Source: Chloroflexota bacterium (GTDB taxonomy: Bacteria > Chloroflexota > Dehalococcoidia > SM23-28-2 > RBG-16-64-32). Taken from it: a DNA stretch of 6,865 nucleotides. This document shows positions 1 to 5,861 of this stretch, in pieces. The position numbers and the translations under genes are program-made. The stretch spans positions 1-6,865 of the forward strand of contig VBJT01000088.1 of NCBI GenBank assembly GCA_005880075.1. The letters run 5' to 3'. The notes beneath the pieces were generated by a model, which was given only the letters and a program-made list of their open reading frames with translations, did not search any database and was not told the DNA's origin. How positions within the stretch are numbered: position 1 is the stretch's first letter; the number at the start of each line of letters is the position of its first letter.

Positions 1-3
1 AGG

Positions 4-864
4 CTAGTCGGTCAGGGCGCCCACATTCTTGATGTCTGAACGCCACCAGGTGGCGCCGAGCGGATTAGCTTGTACCGACTCGGTGTAGCCGATCATGATC
101 GTGGTGTTCAGGGAAGCGCCGGAATGCTCTAGCAACCATCGGATAAGGCGGTCACGACGCTCGGTAGATCCCAGCACTATCGCCAGCCGGGTCCGCAATC
201 CGAGTCCCGGAACCAGCTCCTTGTGCCCTCGCTGCCGCCAGTAGTTCGCGTAGCGACGAAGCTTAAGGACAACCGTCGCCAACGCTTCCGAGCCCCGGTC
301 CCACTCGAGAAGAAATGCTCCTTCCCTGCCAGGAAGGCGCCAATGAATGAGCGCGTCAGGGATCGGCCAGCCAGTGCGTCCAACGAGGATAGATCGAAGC
401 ATCGGCTCACCAACCCACTCCACGAGCGAGCCATCCTTGGTTTCGAGCGCCTGTTGCAGACTGATGCGAAACTCGGCGACCTCCAGACTGTGCCAAACAG
501 AACCGACTCCCTCGCGGCGGCGGCGTGGCCCGGCCGTCGCGAAGAGAGCCGCGCCTCGCCAGCCCAGACCATAAGCGTAGGGTCCGGTGCCGACGCCGCT
601 ATCGACTACGACGGGATTCAGATACAGTTTGTCAACTAGCTTTCGGAGACGAAAGTTAACCGCCTGGGTGGAGACAAGGGAGCCGTCCTTTTTGCGGAAG
701 ATAAGGCGACGGATCTGGTCCGCAGTCAGGCGGCCATGTACGCGGACGGCCTCAAGGATGAGTCGGTCTCGCGGCGTAGGCAGGAACCGCAGCGACTCCC
801 TCGATGTTGCGGACTTCGGGCTCTTCATCCTGGACCAAGGCACGTTCACGCTCGCCGAGCTCAT
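4..864 (-). CDS. Replication-relaxation (Replic_Relax) family protein
   Basis: This 286-aa protein has the layout of the replication-relaxation family, found on plasmids and integrative elements and linked to plasmid replication and DNA relaxation. Residues about 28-108 form a winged helix-turn-helix (PRDRLILEAV, then LTADQIRRLIF, then FRLRKLVDKL). The second half (about 124-235) has a conserved-looking core: WHSLEVAEF, a PD at 169-170, then LLEWDRG (E187, D189) and KLRRY (K201). This order resembles a PD-(D/E)xK-type nuclease fold with an E-x-D variant; catalysis is not shown. It is the last gene of a leftward unit and overlaps the preceding ATPase gene by 113 bp. No strong Shine-Dalgarno precedes ATG 864; ATG 828 is an alternative start, but either still overlaps because the HTH begins near residue 28. 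The TAG stop lies at 4-6, so the gene is complete. Family assignment is fairly sure; biochemical role is unknown. Confidence 0.8.
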   Translation of the reverse strand: MSSASVNVPWSRMKSPKSATSRESLRFLPTPRDRLILEAVRVHGRLTADQIRRLIFRKKDGSLVSTQAVNFRLRKLVDKLYLNPVVVDSGVGTGPYAYGLGWRGAALFATAGPRRRREGVGSVWHSLEVAEFRISLQQALETKDGSLVEWVGEPMLRSILVGRTGWPIPDALIHWRLPGREGAFLLEWDRGSEALATVVLKLRRYANYWRQRGHKELVPGLGLRTRLAIVLGSTERRDRLIRWLLEHSGASLNTTIMIGYTESVQANPLGATWWRSDIKNVGALTD

Positions 865-2977
865 GTTCGACTGCTGCCCGGGGTCTTGCGTAGCGAGTTC
901 GACCTGCCTCCATCAGCCTTGACTCGACGTCATCAGCGTCGCTGCGATGGGGTGGAGGCACCGGCGTACGCACCCATGCCGGCTCATGACGATCTCCCTC
1001 GTGGGTCAGTTGAACGTAAGCTTCGTAGCGCGGTAGGCGTTGGAGGTCCGCAGGACTGAGGCGACCGCTGGCAAAGTGACGACTGAAGAAGGTGGCCTCC
1101 TCGCGATCGCTTGTCCTAAAGACCACAAGCGTACCCGAGTTGGCGATAACGGCCTCTCGGGCATCTTCGGGCGTAAGCTGACCGAGGCGCTGGGTGGCCA
1201 GGACTAGACCGATGCCAAACTTGCGGGCCTGATCGAAGAGCTCGGCGACGGTGCGTGAAATGAACCAGGACGCCTCGTCCACGAGGACGAAGTGGTCGCC
1301 GCGCGTGTCAAACGAGTTGGGGGGACGCGACAGAGTAGCCTGGCGGATCATCAGCAGAATCAGCGATCCGATCAGTCGAGCGTTGGACGTACCCAGCGCC
1401 GACAGGTCGAGCAGTAGGATTTGGCGACGATCGAAAACCGCGCCGAAGTCGATACCCGGGGATGGCTGGCCGAGCATGTTCCGGAGCCACGGAGTAGCGA
1501 GTAGTCGTTGCAGCCGATGTACTGCCGGCAGCGATCGCCGGTCGTAGACCCCGCCGTCGCCCAACTGCCGCAGGAAGCGCGTCGTCTCGACGTTCTCCAG
1601 ACGCTCAAGTGCACGGGCGCGAAACCATGGATCATCGAGAAGTCGGGCGCTCTCGATCAGCGACCCTCCCAATTCGATTGAGGCGATAGCGGCATGTCTT
1701 AAGGTGAGATCCAGAAGTGGTCCCCAGTACTCGCGTCCATAGACCCGCTGTACAATTTCAACTAATTCATCCGCCGCGAGCGCCTCCTGGCTCGGTTGGG
1801 CGCGCAAAGGGTTGAGGGAGATCGGGTAGTCGCGGTCAGCGAAACGAAGCAACGATGCGTCACCTTCCCGGTGCTGGGGGAAGGCTCGAGCGATCGAGCG
1901 CACGAGGCTTCCGTGCGGGTCGATTACTGTCACACCATGCCCTTCCCGCGCCAGTTCAAGCGCGAGATGGCAAAGAAACGTGCTCTTGCCGGAGCCGCTG
2001 GGACCGAGGACGAAAGCGTGACGCGTCAAGTCGGCCGCTCGCGCCCGAACGGACGCCGGACGACCATTTCCATCGCGACCCTCCCCGATCAAAACTCCTT
2101 TCGTTGCGCCAATCGAAGGTGCGCGACGATATCGGACCGAAAGCAAGCGTTCGAAAGGATCGGCAGCAGCTGGCGGATGGTATAGAGTCGCGATCTCGGC
2201 CGCCGTTGCGGGTGGTTCAGGTGGAATTAGCCGATGCGGCCAAGAAAGATCATTTATCGATTCGACATCTGCAGTCGCTATCGCGCGGGTCCTTGAGAAT
2301 GTAAGGCCATTGAATCCAGCAAACTGACCGTAGGCCGAGGTCAACACTCGAACCAGCCTGGCGGCCCCTGCATAGTGCGTTGATGCAGCCGAAATTCTCC
2401 CGGCGAACCAGAAAGCAGGTTGCCGGCCATCCTCAGTGGTCATCCATGTCGGCTCAAGCAACAACTGAATGATTGCGTGTTCAGCCGGGCGAAGGTCGTG
2501 CATTGAACCGATGACTCCGTTCACTCCTTCGGGCCCCTCGTCCCTTGGCAGCCCAACCCAGCCGGGGCTCCTGAAGCGGAAGGCGGCGGTGGCCATGCTC
2601 CGTGACGAGACACGATCTGTCATGAATCCATCACTCATTACGTTGATCTCGGAACCGGGAAAAAGAGTTGGCAGAAGGGAAAGGCTTATCTCCGCAAGAA
2701 AGGATCGGGTGAATCTCAGTCGATGGCTTACGCGATCCTGGTCAGCCCAAAGCTCGAGCGCGATGGCGGCGCGGTGGCGCCAGAAGCGCCACGTGGGTTT
2801 GCGCGCAGATTGCCATAAAGCCAACAGCCACTTCTCGGCCGCCGCGCCGCCATCCTCGCATAACGCGGGTACTTGGAATTCCAGGCCCCACGTCCTCTTG
2901 GGGCCTGCGGCAAATGGCGGATCAAAATTGGAAGCGACACTGGGCATACCTATTAGTTGTATAACTGTTGCACTCAA
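752..2977 (-). CDS. VirD4/TraG/HerA-like DNA-translocating ATPase (coupling-protein type)
   Basis: This 741-aa P-loop ATPase is of the type annotated as a type IV secretion coupling protein, DUF87 or HerA-like; such proteins pump DNA or link a nucleoprotein to a secretion channel. Visible motifs are Walker A GPSGSGKST (325-333), the family motif VIDPHG (351-356), Walker B FVLVDEAS (563-570, D567 E568) and the glutamine motif LVLATQRLG (591-599). Residues 1-320 are a separate soluble domain with no clear membrane helix, unlike canonical VirD4, which has N-terminal transmembrane segments. Residues 680-741 form a charged, low-complexity tail, whose last 37 residues are encoded in the overlap with the next gene. 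The start at 2977 is TTG; ATG 2947 (731 aa) is a plausible alternative, and neither has a strong ribosome-binding site. The gene heads a leftward unit with the replication-relaxation gene and has a promoter at 3058-3087. The ATPase class is sure; the exact role (conjugation, mobilisation or segregation) is inferred. Confidence 0.85.
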   Translation of the reverse strand: MSATVIQLIGMPSVASNFDPPFAAGPKRTWGLEFQVPALCEDGGAAAEKWLLALWQSARKPTWRFWRHRAAIALELWADQDRVSHRLRFTRSFLAEISLSLLPTLFPGSEINVMSDGFMTDRVSSRSMATAAFRFRSPGWVGLPRDEGPEGVNGVIGSMHDLRPAEHAIIQLLLEPTWMTTEDGRQPAFWFAGRISAASTHYAGAARLVRVLTSAYGQFAGFNGLTFSRTRAIATADVESINDLSWPHRLIPPEPPATAAEIATLYHPPAAADPFERLLSVRYRRAPSIGATKGVLIGEGRDGNGRPASVRARAADLTRHAFVLGPSGSGKSTFLCHLALELAREGHGVTVIDPHGSLVRSIARAFPQHREGDASLLRFADRDYPISLNPLRAQPSQEALAADELVEIVQRVYGREYWGPLLDLTLRHAAIASIELGGSLIESARLLDDPWFRARALERLENVETTRFLRQLGDGGVYDRRSLPAVHRLQRLLATPWLRNMLGQPSPGIDFGAVFDRRQILLLDLSALGTSNARLIGSLILLMIRQATLSRPPNSFDTRGDHFVLVDEASWFISRTVAELFDQARKFGIGLVLATQRLGQLTPEDAREAVIANSGTLVVFRTSDREEATFFSRHFASGRLSPADLQRLPRYEAYVQLTHEGDRHEPAWVRTPVPPPHRSDADDVESRLMEAGRTRYARPRAAVEHELGERERALVQDEEPEVRNIEGVAAVPAYAARPTHP

Positions 2978-3025
2978 CGGATCGAAGCCTAGTTGAACTT
3001 CGGCCAGGAACCGCGGTGGTCAGGC

Positions 3026-3043
3026 CCCGGAACGCAATCCGGG
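3026..3043 (-). promoter_or_regulatory. GC-rich hairpin in the leader of the VirD4-like gene
   Basis: A perfect 6-bp inverted repeat, CCCGGA/TCCGGG, flanks a 6-nt loop. It lies between the predicted minus-strand promoter and the TTG start, so it would sit early in the roughly 75-nt mRNA leader. No U-run follows it, so it does not look like an intrinsic terminator. A role in mRNA stability or as an operator is speculative. Confidence 0.35.
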
Positions 3044-3057
3044 ACAACGGCCGCAAC

Positions 3058-3087
3058 AATATAGAACATTCATTCGCAAGAAGTCAA
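3058..3087 (-). promoter_or_regulatory. Sigma70-type promoter for the VirD4-like/Replic_Relax unit
   Basis: On the minus strand, TTGACT (3087-3082) is followed after 18 bp by TATATT (3063-3058). Each hexamer matches the consensus at five of six positions. Transcription would begin near 3051 and run into the ATPase gene. The octamer ACATTCAT (3066-3073) lies in the spacer and recurs at 3117-3124, over the start of the divergent antitoxin gene. Confidence 0.6.
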
Positions 3088-3101
3088 CGCTTGAGCCGCG
3101 G

Positions 3102-3120
3102 TGCTATAATGTATGCACAT
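3102..3120 (+). promoter_or_regulatory. Extended -10 promoter and candidate operator of the toxin-antitoxin pair
   Basis: The sequence TGCTATAAT (3102-3110) is a perfect extended -10 element. No good -35 lies at the usual distance, as is common for extended -10 promoters. Transcription should start near 3117, only about 5-6 nt before the ATG at 3123, giving an almost leaderless mRNA. The inverted repeat ATGT-ATGC-ACAT (3109-3120) overlaps the -10 and predicted start site, a natural position for autorepression by the HTH antitoxin. The operator role is inferred. Confidence 0.55.
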
Positions 3121-3122
3121 TC

Positions 3123-3497
3123 ATGATAACAAATGAAACAGAGTATGCCACAATCTCAGAAGCCGCCCGTCTTCTGCGCGTTAGCGTACCCACTGTATGG
3201 CGCTGGATCGACTCCGGCCAGCTGCCTGCTCACCGAATCGGCAAGCGCAGTATCCGAATCAGAAGGGAGGACCTAGCCGCGGTTATTCGCCCTGCACGCG
3301 ACCAAACCATGAAAGAAGTGAAGGAGCAAGATCTCCAGATCACCCATCTCGGTCGGCGCCCCGTCGACGTCGAGAACCTAATTGGCTCTCTAAGGGAAGG
3401 CCAAGAGCGAATACTTGCCCGGCGCAAAGGCAAGCGATTCCGCTCGTCGGTTTCCCTGATCCGTGAAGGTCGAGATGAGCGTTCAGCAGCTTTATGA
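3123..3497 (+). CDS. MerR/excisionase-type HTH antitoxin of a VapC pair
   Basis: This 124-aa protein begins with a DNA-binding domain of the excisionase/MerR-like type (about residues 8-56: ATISEAARLLRVSVPTVWRW, then the wing with AHRIGKRSIRIRREDL). The remainder (about 57-124) is charged and probably helical. It ends with SVSLIREGRDERSAAL, which resembles the toxin-binding tails seen on VapB-type antitoxins. Its stop overlaps the start of the PIN-domain gene by four bases (ATGA), so the two are translationally coupled. This arrangement indicates an antitoxin that neutralises the toxin and represses its own promoter. An excisionase function is an alternative, since the domain is shared with Xis proteins, but no integrase gene is adjacent. 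The ATG is 12 nt past the TATAAT box, with no Shine-Dalgarno site. No established gene symbol applies because this is not a classical AbrB- or RHH-type VapB. Confidence 0.75.
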   Translation: MITNETEYATISEAARLLRVSVPTVWRWIDSGQLPAHRIGKRSIRIRREDLAAVIRPARDQTMKEVKEQDLQITHLGRRPVDVENLIGSLREGQERILARRKGKRFRSSVSLIREGRDERSAAL

Positions 3498-3934
3498 ACG
3501 GCCGCGTCTGCTTCGACGCCAGCGTAGCTGTCAAATGGCTCATCCTTGAAGACCAGAGTGAACTGGCTCTGGCGTTTCTCGGAAACGTTCTTCGTACTGG
3601 CGGATCCATAGTTGGACCGCCTCATCTTCCCGTAGAAATAAGTAACGCCCTCTATAAGCGAGTTCGCACCGGCGACGTGATCCTTGAGGAGGCCCAAGAG
3701 CGTATCTCTGCTCTCTCCGATGTCCCGATCGATCTCGTGTACTCAAAAGATCTTTCTCGGAGCGCTCTGGCGCTTTCACTCGAGTTCGGCTGGAAGTACC
3801 TGTATGACGCCTTCTACTTGGCTGTTGGGGAGCTATTTGATTGTGACGTCTGGACGGCAGACTCGCTATTCTACCGTGACGCAAGGATCACGCATCCTCG
3901 CGTGCGCTTATTGGCTGACTACGCTTCTTCCTGA
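3494..3934 (+). CDS. vapC: VapC-family PIN-domain toxin ribonuclease
   Basis: This 146-aa protein has the full PIN-domain signature, with four acidic residues in the expected order: D8 in CFDASVAVKW, E48 in LPVEISNAL, D105 in YDAFYLAV and D123 in VWTADSLFY. These would coordinate Mg2+/Mn2+ for RNA cleavage. Length and motif spacing are typical of VapC toxins, which cut tRNA or rRNA and are held inactive by a cognate antitoxin. The gene starts inside the stop codon of the HTH gene (ATGA) and has no clear ribosome-binding site of its own, so it probably depends on coupled translation. All catalytic positions are intact, so the toxin is predicted to be active. Its RNA target cannot be deduced. 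On a mobile element it would act as a stabilising addiction module. Confidence 0.88.
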   Translation: MNGRVCFDASVAVKWLILEDQSELALAFLGNVLRTGGSIVGPPHLPVEISNALYKRVRTGDVILEEAQERISALSDVPIDLVYSKDLSRSALALSLEFGWKYLYDAFYLAVGELFDCDVWTADSLFYRDARITHPRVRLLADYASS

Positions 3935-3964
3935 AAATTTTATTGACCAGCAGCTAAGAACTGA

Positions 3965-3998
3965 GTCTATTTTTCTGGGTCTATTCTTCGAGTCTATT
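3965..3998. repeat. Three direct heptamers GTCTATT
   Basis: Exact copies of GTCTATT begin at 3965, 3979 and 3992, with 14- and 13-nt spacing. They lie in the short spacer between the convergent vapC and HTH genes. The spacing is close to 1.3 helical turns. A protein-binding role is possible but unproven, and decay of a longer local repeat is equally likely. Confidence 0.4.
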
Positions 3999-4003
3999 AA
4001 GGA

Positions 4004-4021
4004 GGGGACAGGGCTGACCCC
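4004..4021. repeat. REP-like motif GGGGACAGGGCTGACCCC
   Basis: GGGG and CCCC arms enclose an interrupted CAG/CTG pair, giving an imperfect palindrome. From memory, very similar GGGGACAGG...TGACCCC motifs occur as dispersed intergenic repeats in many bacteria, sometimes near REP-associated transposase genes. No such transposase is in this window. Genome-wide copy number would decide. Confidence 0.4.
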
Positions 4022-4036
4022 ATCAAGCGGACATCT

Positions 4037-4057
4037 GTGGCCTCATTGAGGGGCCAC
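4037..4057. other. Inverted repeat over the stop codon of the HTH gene
   Basis: GTGGCCTC and GAGGGGCCAC can pair as an 8-bp stem with a 2-nt bulge and an ATT loop. The TGA of the leftward HTH gene (4043-4045) lies inside it. Neither strand has a following T-run, so it is not a standard intrinsic terminator, though it could contribute to termination or 3'-end protection between the two convergent units. Confidence 0.3.
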
Positions 4058-4666
4058 CGGTGACCTCTTAGCTTTGGCGGTTAACTTCGACTTGACATCG
4101 TGCAGTGTGTACATGTTGGTTCCCCCTGGCATCGTCTTTCGCCACGAAATGTACGCGCGATCCCTGAGCTCCGCCAGAAAACGCCGCAGCGATCGCTGTC
4201 CGACACCCATGTCCAGCGCCATACGCTTTTGACCTGGGAAACAGCTTCCCTCCTGCCAGGCGTACATGAGGAGCACTGCGTATGCCAGCCGTGCTCCAAC
4301 CGTCAGTCGAATGTCGCGAAGAACGACGTAAGGCAAAGCCGCAAATCCAGCGCGGAGCATCTCGTTCTCGACGATGATTTTCTCTAGCCGTTGACTAAGA
4401 ATTGAGCCGACGTTCTGCATATTTTCAGGCGCTAGACCCTTCACCGTCCGTGGACGGCACGTTGACTGCTTCACCCTGACCAACACTCGGACGATATTCG
4501 AGCGCACCTTATTCAGCTCGTAGTCTTCGCGCAGGACATCCAACGCCAGTTGGACTAGGCCATTGACGGTCACGCGTCGACCGTAACGCTCAACTATCTC
4601 CAGCTTGGCACGATTTAACCAGCGAACCTGGTCGTGGAAGATGTCGTGCGAATGACGCTCACTCAC
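4043..4666 (-). CDS. Helix-turn-helix protein resembling plasmid replication initiators
   Basis: The C-terminal part of this 207-aa protein (about residues 118-190) matches the HTH_36/replication-initiator-like winged helix pattern: LTVGARLAYAVLLMYAW, then CFPGQKRMALDMGVGQRSL, then RRFLAELRDRAYI and a GGTNMYTL wing. The first 60 residues (DQVRWLNRAKLEIVERYG, then VTVNGLVQLALDVL) look like a small helical DNA-binding or dimerisation unit, perhaps ribbon-helix-helix-like; this part is less certain. The tail (190-207) is Lys-rich and disordered-looking. The start is GTG at 4666, with only a weak AAGAG-type ribosome-binding site. The gene lies 256 bp downstream of the AAA ATPase gene on the same strand, the gap being filled by the octamer array, and it has no obvious promoter of its own. 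Possible roles are replication initiator, partition protein or transcriptional regulator. The HTH is well supported; the initiator role is inferred from domain type and context. Confidence 0.7.
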   Translation of the reverse strand: MSERHSHDIFHDQVRWLNRAKLEIVERYGRRVTVNGLVQLALDVLREDYELNKVRSNIVRVLVRVKQSTCRPRTVKGLAPENMQNVGSILSQRLEKIIVENEMLRAGFAALPYVVLRDIRLTVGARLAYAVLLMYAWQEGSCFPGQKRMALDMGVGQRSLRRFLAELRDRAYISWRKTMPGGTNMYTLHDVKSKLTAKAKRSPVAPQ

Positions 4667-4707
4667 CCGGTTAAACTCTTGGCCTCTCAGTGGGGCCGCC
4701 CGGGGCC

Positions 4708-4875
4708 TCGTTACTTCGTTTGATCGTTGACTCGTTGACTCGTTGGCTCGATGGATCGTTGATCCGATGGAGCGTTGGCTCGAGACAACGTTCGTTCGTT
4801 TGATCGATCAGTCGTTGATTCGTTGGTTCGTGGCAACGTTGTTCGGTTGTTTTGTTGTTTCGTTGTCGATTGTTT
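4708..4875. repeat. Array of 21 in-phase degenerate octanucleotides, consensus TCGTTGRY
   Basis: Cutting the sequence every 8 bases from 4708 gives TCGTTACT, TCGTTTGA, TCGTTGAC, TCGTTGAC, TCGTTGGC, TCGATGGA, TCGTTGAT and so on to 4875, with no insertion or deletion breaking the phase. Positions 2-5 (CGTT) are most conserved and positions 6-8 vary; the right end drifts to TTGTTGTT. The array fills most of the gap between the ATPase and HTH genes. Open frames through it encode only repetitive Asn/Thr/Arg/Glu-rich peptides, so it is probably non-coding. Iteron-like binding sites or a neutral minisatellite are both possible. Confidence 0.8.
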
Positions 4876-4922
4876 GAACAGCTGTTGGTCAAGTCCGGAG
4901 AGGCCGGCGAAAGGGTCCCTCT

Positions 4923-5771
4923 TCACGCTGCCTCCTTCTGCCCCTCGAGATTGACTTCGCGTTCATGGGCGGCACGCTTTACGGTTGCCGCCGTAATTCT
5001 CTTCTCCTTCTCAAGGAAGGCGAGCAGGAGGGAGGCGTCCGCAAGGATAGCAGCCTCGCGGGGAGTGCCGCCCGAGTAGTCGTAGAGAGCCTCAATTGCC
5101 TCGGTGTCAAAGGGGTGCTCCTGTCCGCCACTTGCCACCCGCCAGCGAAAATCGACCATTTGTGCGAGGTCGCCGGGCCCCAGCCGATCAAGTGTAGAGG
5201 CCATGACGATCCTACTGCGGAAGTTCCGGCCACGCGGGTGAGCGAGCTTGGAGCGGAGGTCTTCCTGAGCAAAGAGCACGATTTGGAGGAGCTTTTCGTC
5301 GTTGGTCTCGAAGTTGACGAGCTGCCTGAGAGTCTCGATCAGAGGTAGCCGAAGCGTCTGCGCCTCGTCGATCATGAGCACGATTGTCTTCTTGTTTTTG
5401 ACGGCCTCAGTCAGAAGGAAGCTCTTGAAGACGAGAAGCATGTCCGCGTACGAGCGCGCGACCCGTGGCACGCCCAGCTCGAGCGCGATCGTGCGCAGAA
5501 GGCTGTAGGGTCCCGGGTAATTGGGGTTCGTTACGAGTGCCGAGTGCAGTCCGTGATCAAGAAACTTCTGATGAAGAAGGCGAGCGAGGCTGGATTTGCC
5601 AGTGCCGGTATCACCGAACACGGCCGCGACGCCCTTCTTCGTCTGGACTACGAATTCTGTCTTGCTTAGCGCCGTCGCGTGGACTGGCGTCAAGAAGAGG
5701 TATCGTGGTGATGGCACCGTGCTAAATGGCTCTTCCTTAAGACTGAAGTAGCTGAGATAGGGCGACTCCAT
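4923..5771 (-). CDS. ExeA/TnsC-like AAA+ ATPase (stand-alone)
   Basis: This 282-aa ATPase opens with the ExeA-family signature YFSLKEEPFSTVPSPRYLFL (residues 8-27), followed by HATAL (31-35). It then shows Walker A GDTGTGKSS (53-61), Walker B IVLMIDEAQ (130-138) and a sensor-like stretch LLQIVLFAQEDL (161-172). An Arg-rich segment (180-187) may supply the arginine finger, and a C-terminal helical lid contains YDYSGGTPREAAILAD (230-245). ExeA of type II secretion is longer and carries membrane and peptidoglycan-binding regions; none is present here. The short form is common on mobile elements, where relatives such as TnsC/TniB act in target selection or as DNA-bound loaders. The ATG at 5771 is clear, but no Shine-Dalgarno site is visible. 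It is transcribed leftward from 5825-5855 and probably forms one unit with the HTH gene. ATPase activity is secure; partner and process are inferred. Confidence 0.85.
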   Translation of the reverse strand: MESPYLSYFSLKEEPFSTVPSPRYLFLTPVHATALSKTEFVVQTKKGVAAVFGDTGTGKSSLARLLHQKFLDHGLHSALVTNPNYPGPYSLLRTIALELGVPRVARSYADMLLVFKSFLLTEAVKNKKTIVLMIDEAQTLRLPLIETLRQLVNFETNDEKLLQIVLFAQEDLRSKLAHPRGRNFRSRIVMASTLDRLGPGDLAQMVDFRWRVASGGQEHPFDTEAIEALYDYSGGTPREAAILADASLLLAFLEKEKRITAATVKRAAHEREVNLEGQKEAA

Positions 5772-5824
5772 GGGTCAGCCGGCCGAGACGACACGAAATG
5801 GGCTGTCTTGGTCCGGTTTTTGGG

Positions 5825-5855
5825 ATAATAGCACATATGTACTATCTCCTGTCAA
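5825..5855 (-). promoter_or_regulatory. Promoter with internal palindromic operator upstream of the AAA ATPase
   Basis: The minus strand carries a perfect TTGACA (5855-5850) and an extended -10, TGCTATTAT, ending at 5825. The 19-bp spacer is slightly long. A palindrome, 5828-5845, pairs at 8 of 9 positions around ACATATGT and fills most of the spacer and part of the -10, the classic site for a repressor. The predicted leader is about 47 nt. The repressor is unknown; the downstream HTH protein is a natural candidate. Confidence 0.6.
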
Positions 5856-5861
5856 CTTAAC

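Noticed and set aside
2469..2996. Plus-strand 175-codon frame opposite the ATPase gene
   Set aside because: It is antisense to the N-terminal domain of the VirD4-like ATPase, has no domain features, and is best explained by GC-rich codon bias.
3123..3497. Stand-alone excisionase (Xis) of the element
   Set aside because: The HTH type allows it, but the ATGA coupling to a VapC gene and the VapB-like C-terminal tail favour an antitoxin. No integrase is adjacent.
3684..4049. Plus-strand frame overlapping the end of vapC
   Set aside because: It lies out of frame within a clear PIN-domain gene and continues through intergenic repeats. No independent support is seen.
4037..4057. Bidirectional intrinsic terminator between vapC and the HTH gene
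   Set aside because: The stem is plausible but lacks a T-run on either strand, so it is reported only as an inverted repeat.
4708..4875. CRISPR array
   Set aside because: Units are 8 bp, contiguous and degenerate, with no spacers and no cas genes.
4671..4926. Two overlapping minus-strand frames (4671-4892 and 4711-4926) encoding Asn/Thr/Arg/Glu-rich peptides
   Set aside because: Both are translations of the octamer array. Composition follows the 8-bp repeat in each frame, with no domain or ribosome-binding evidence.
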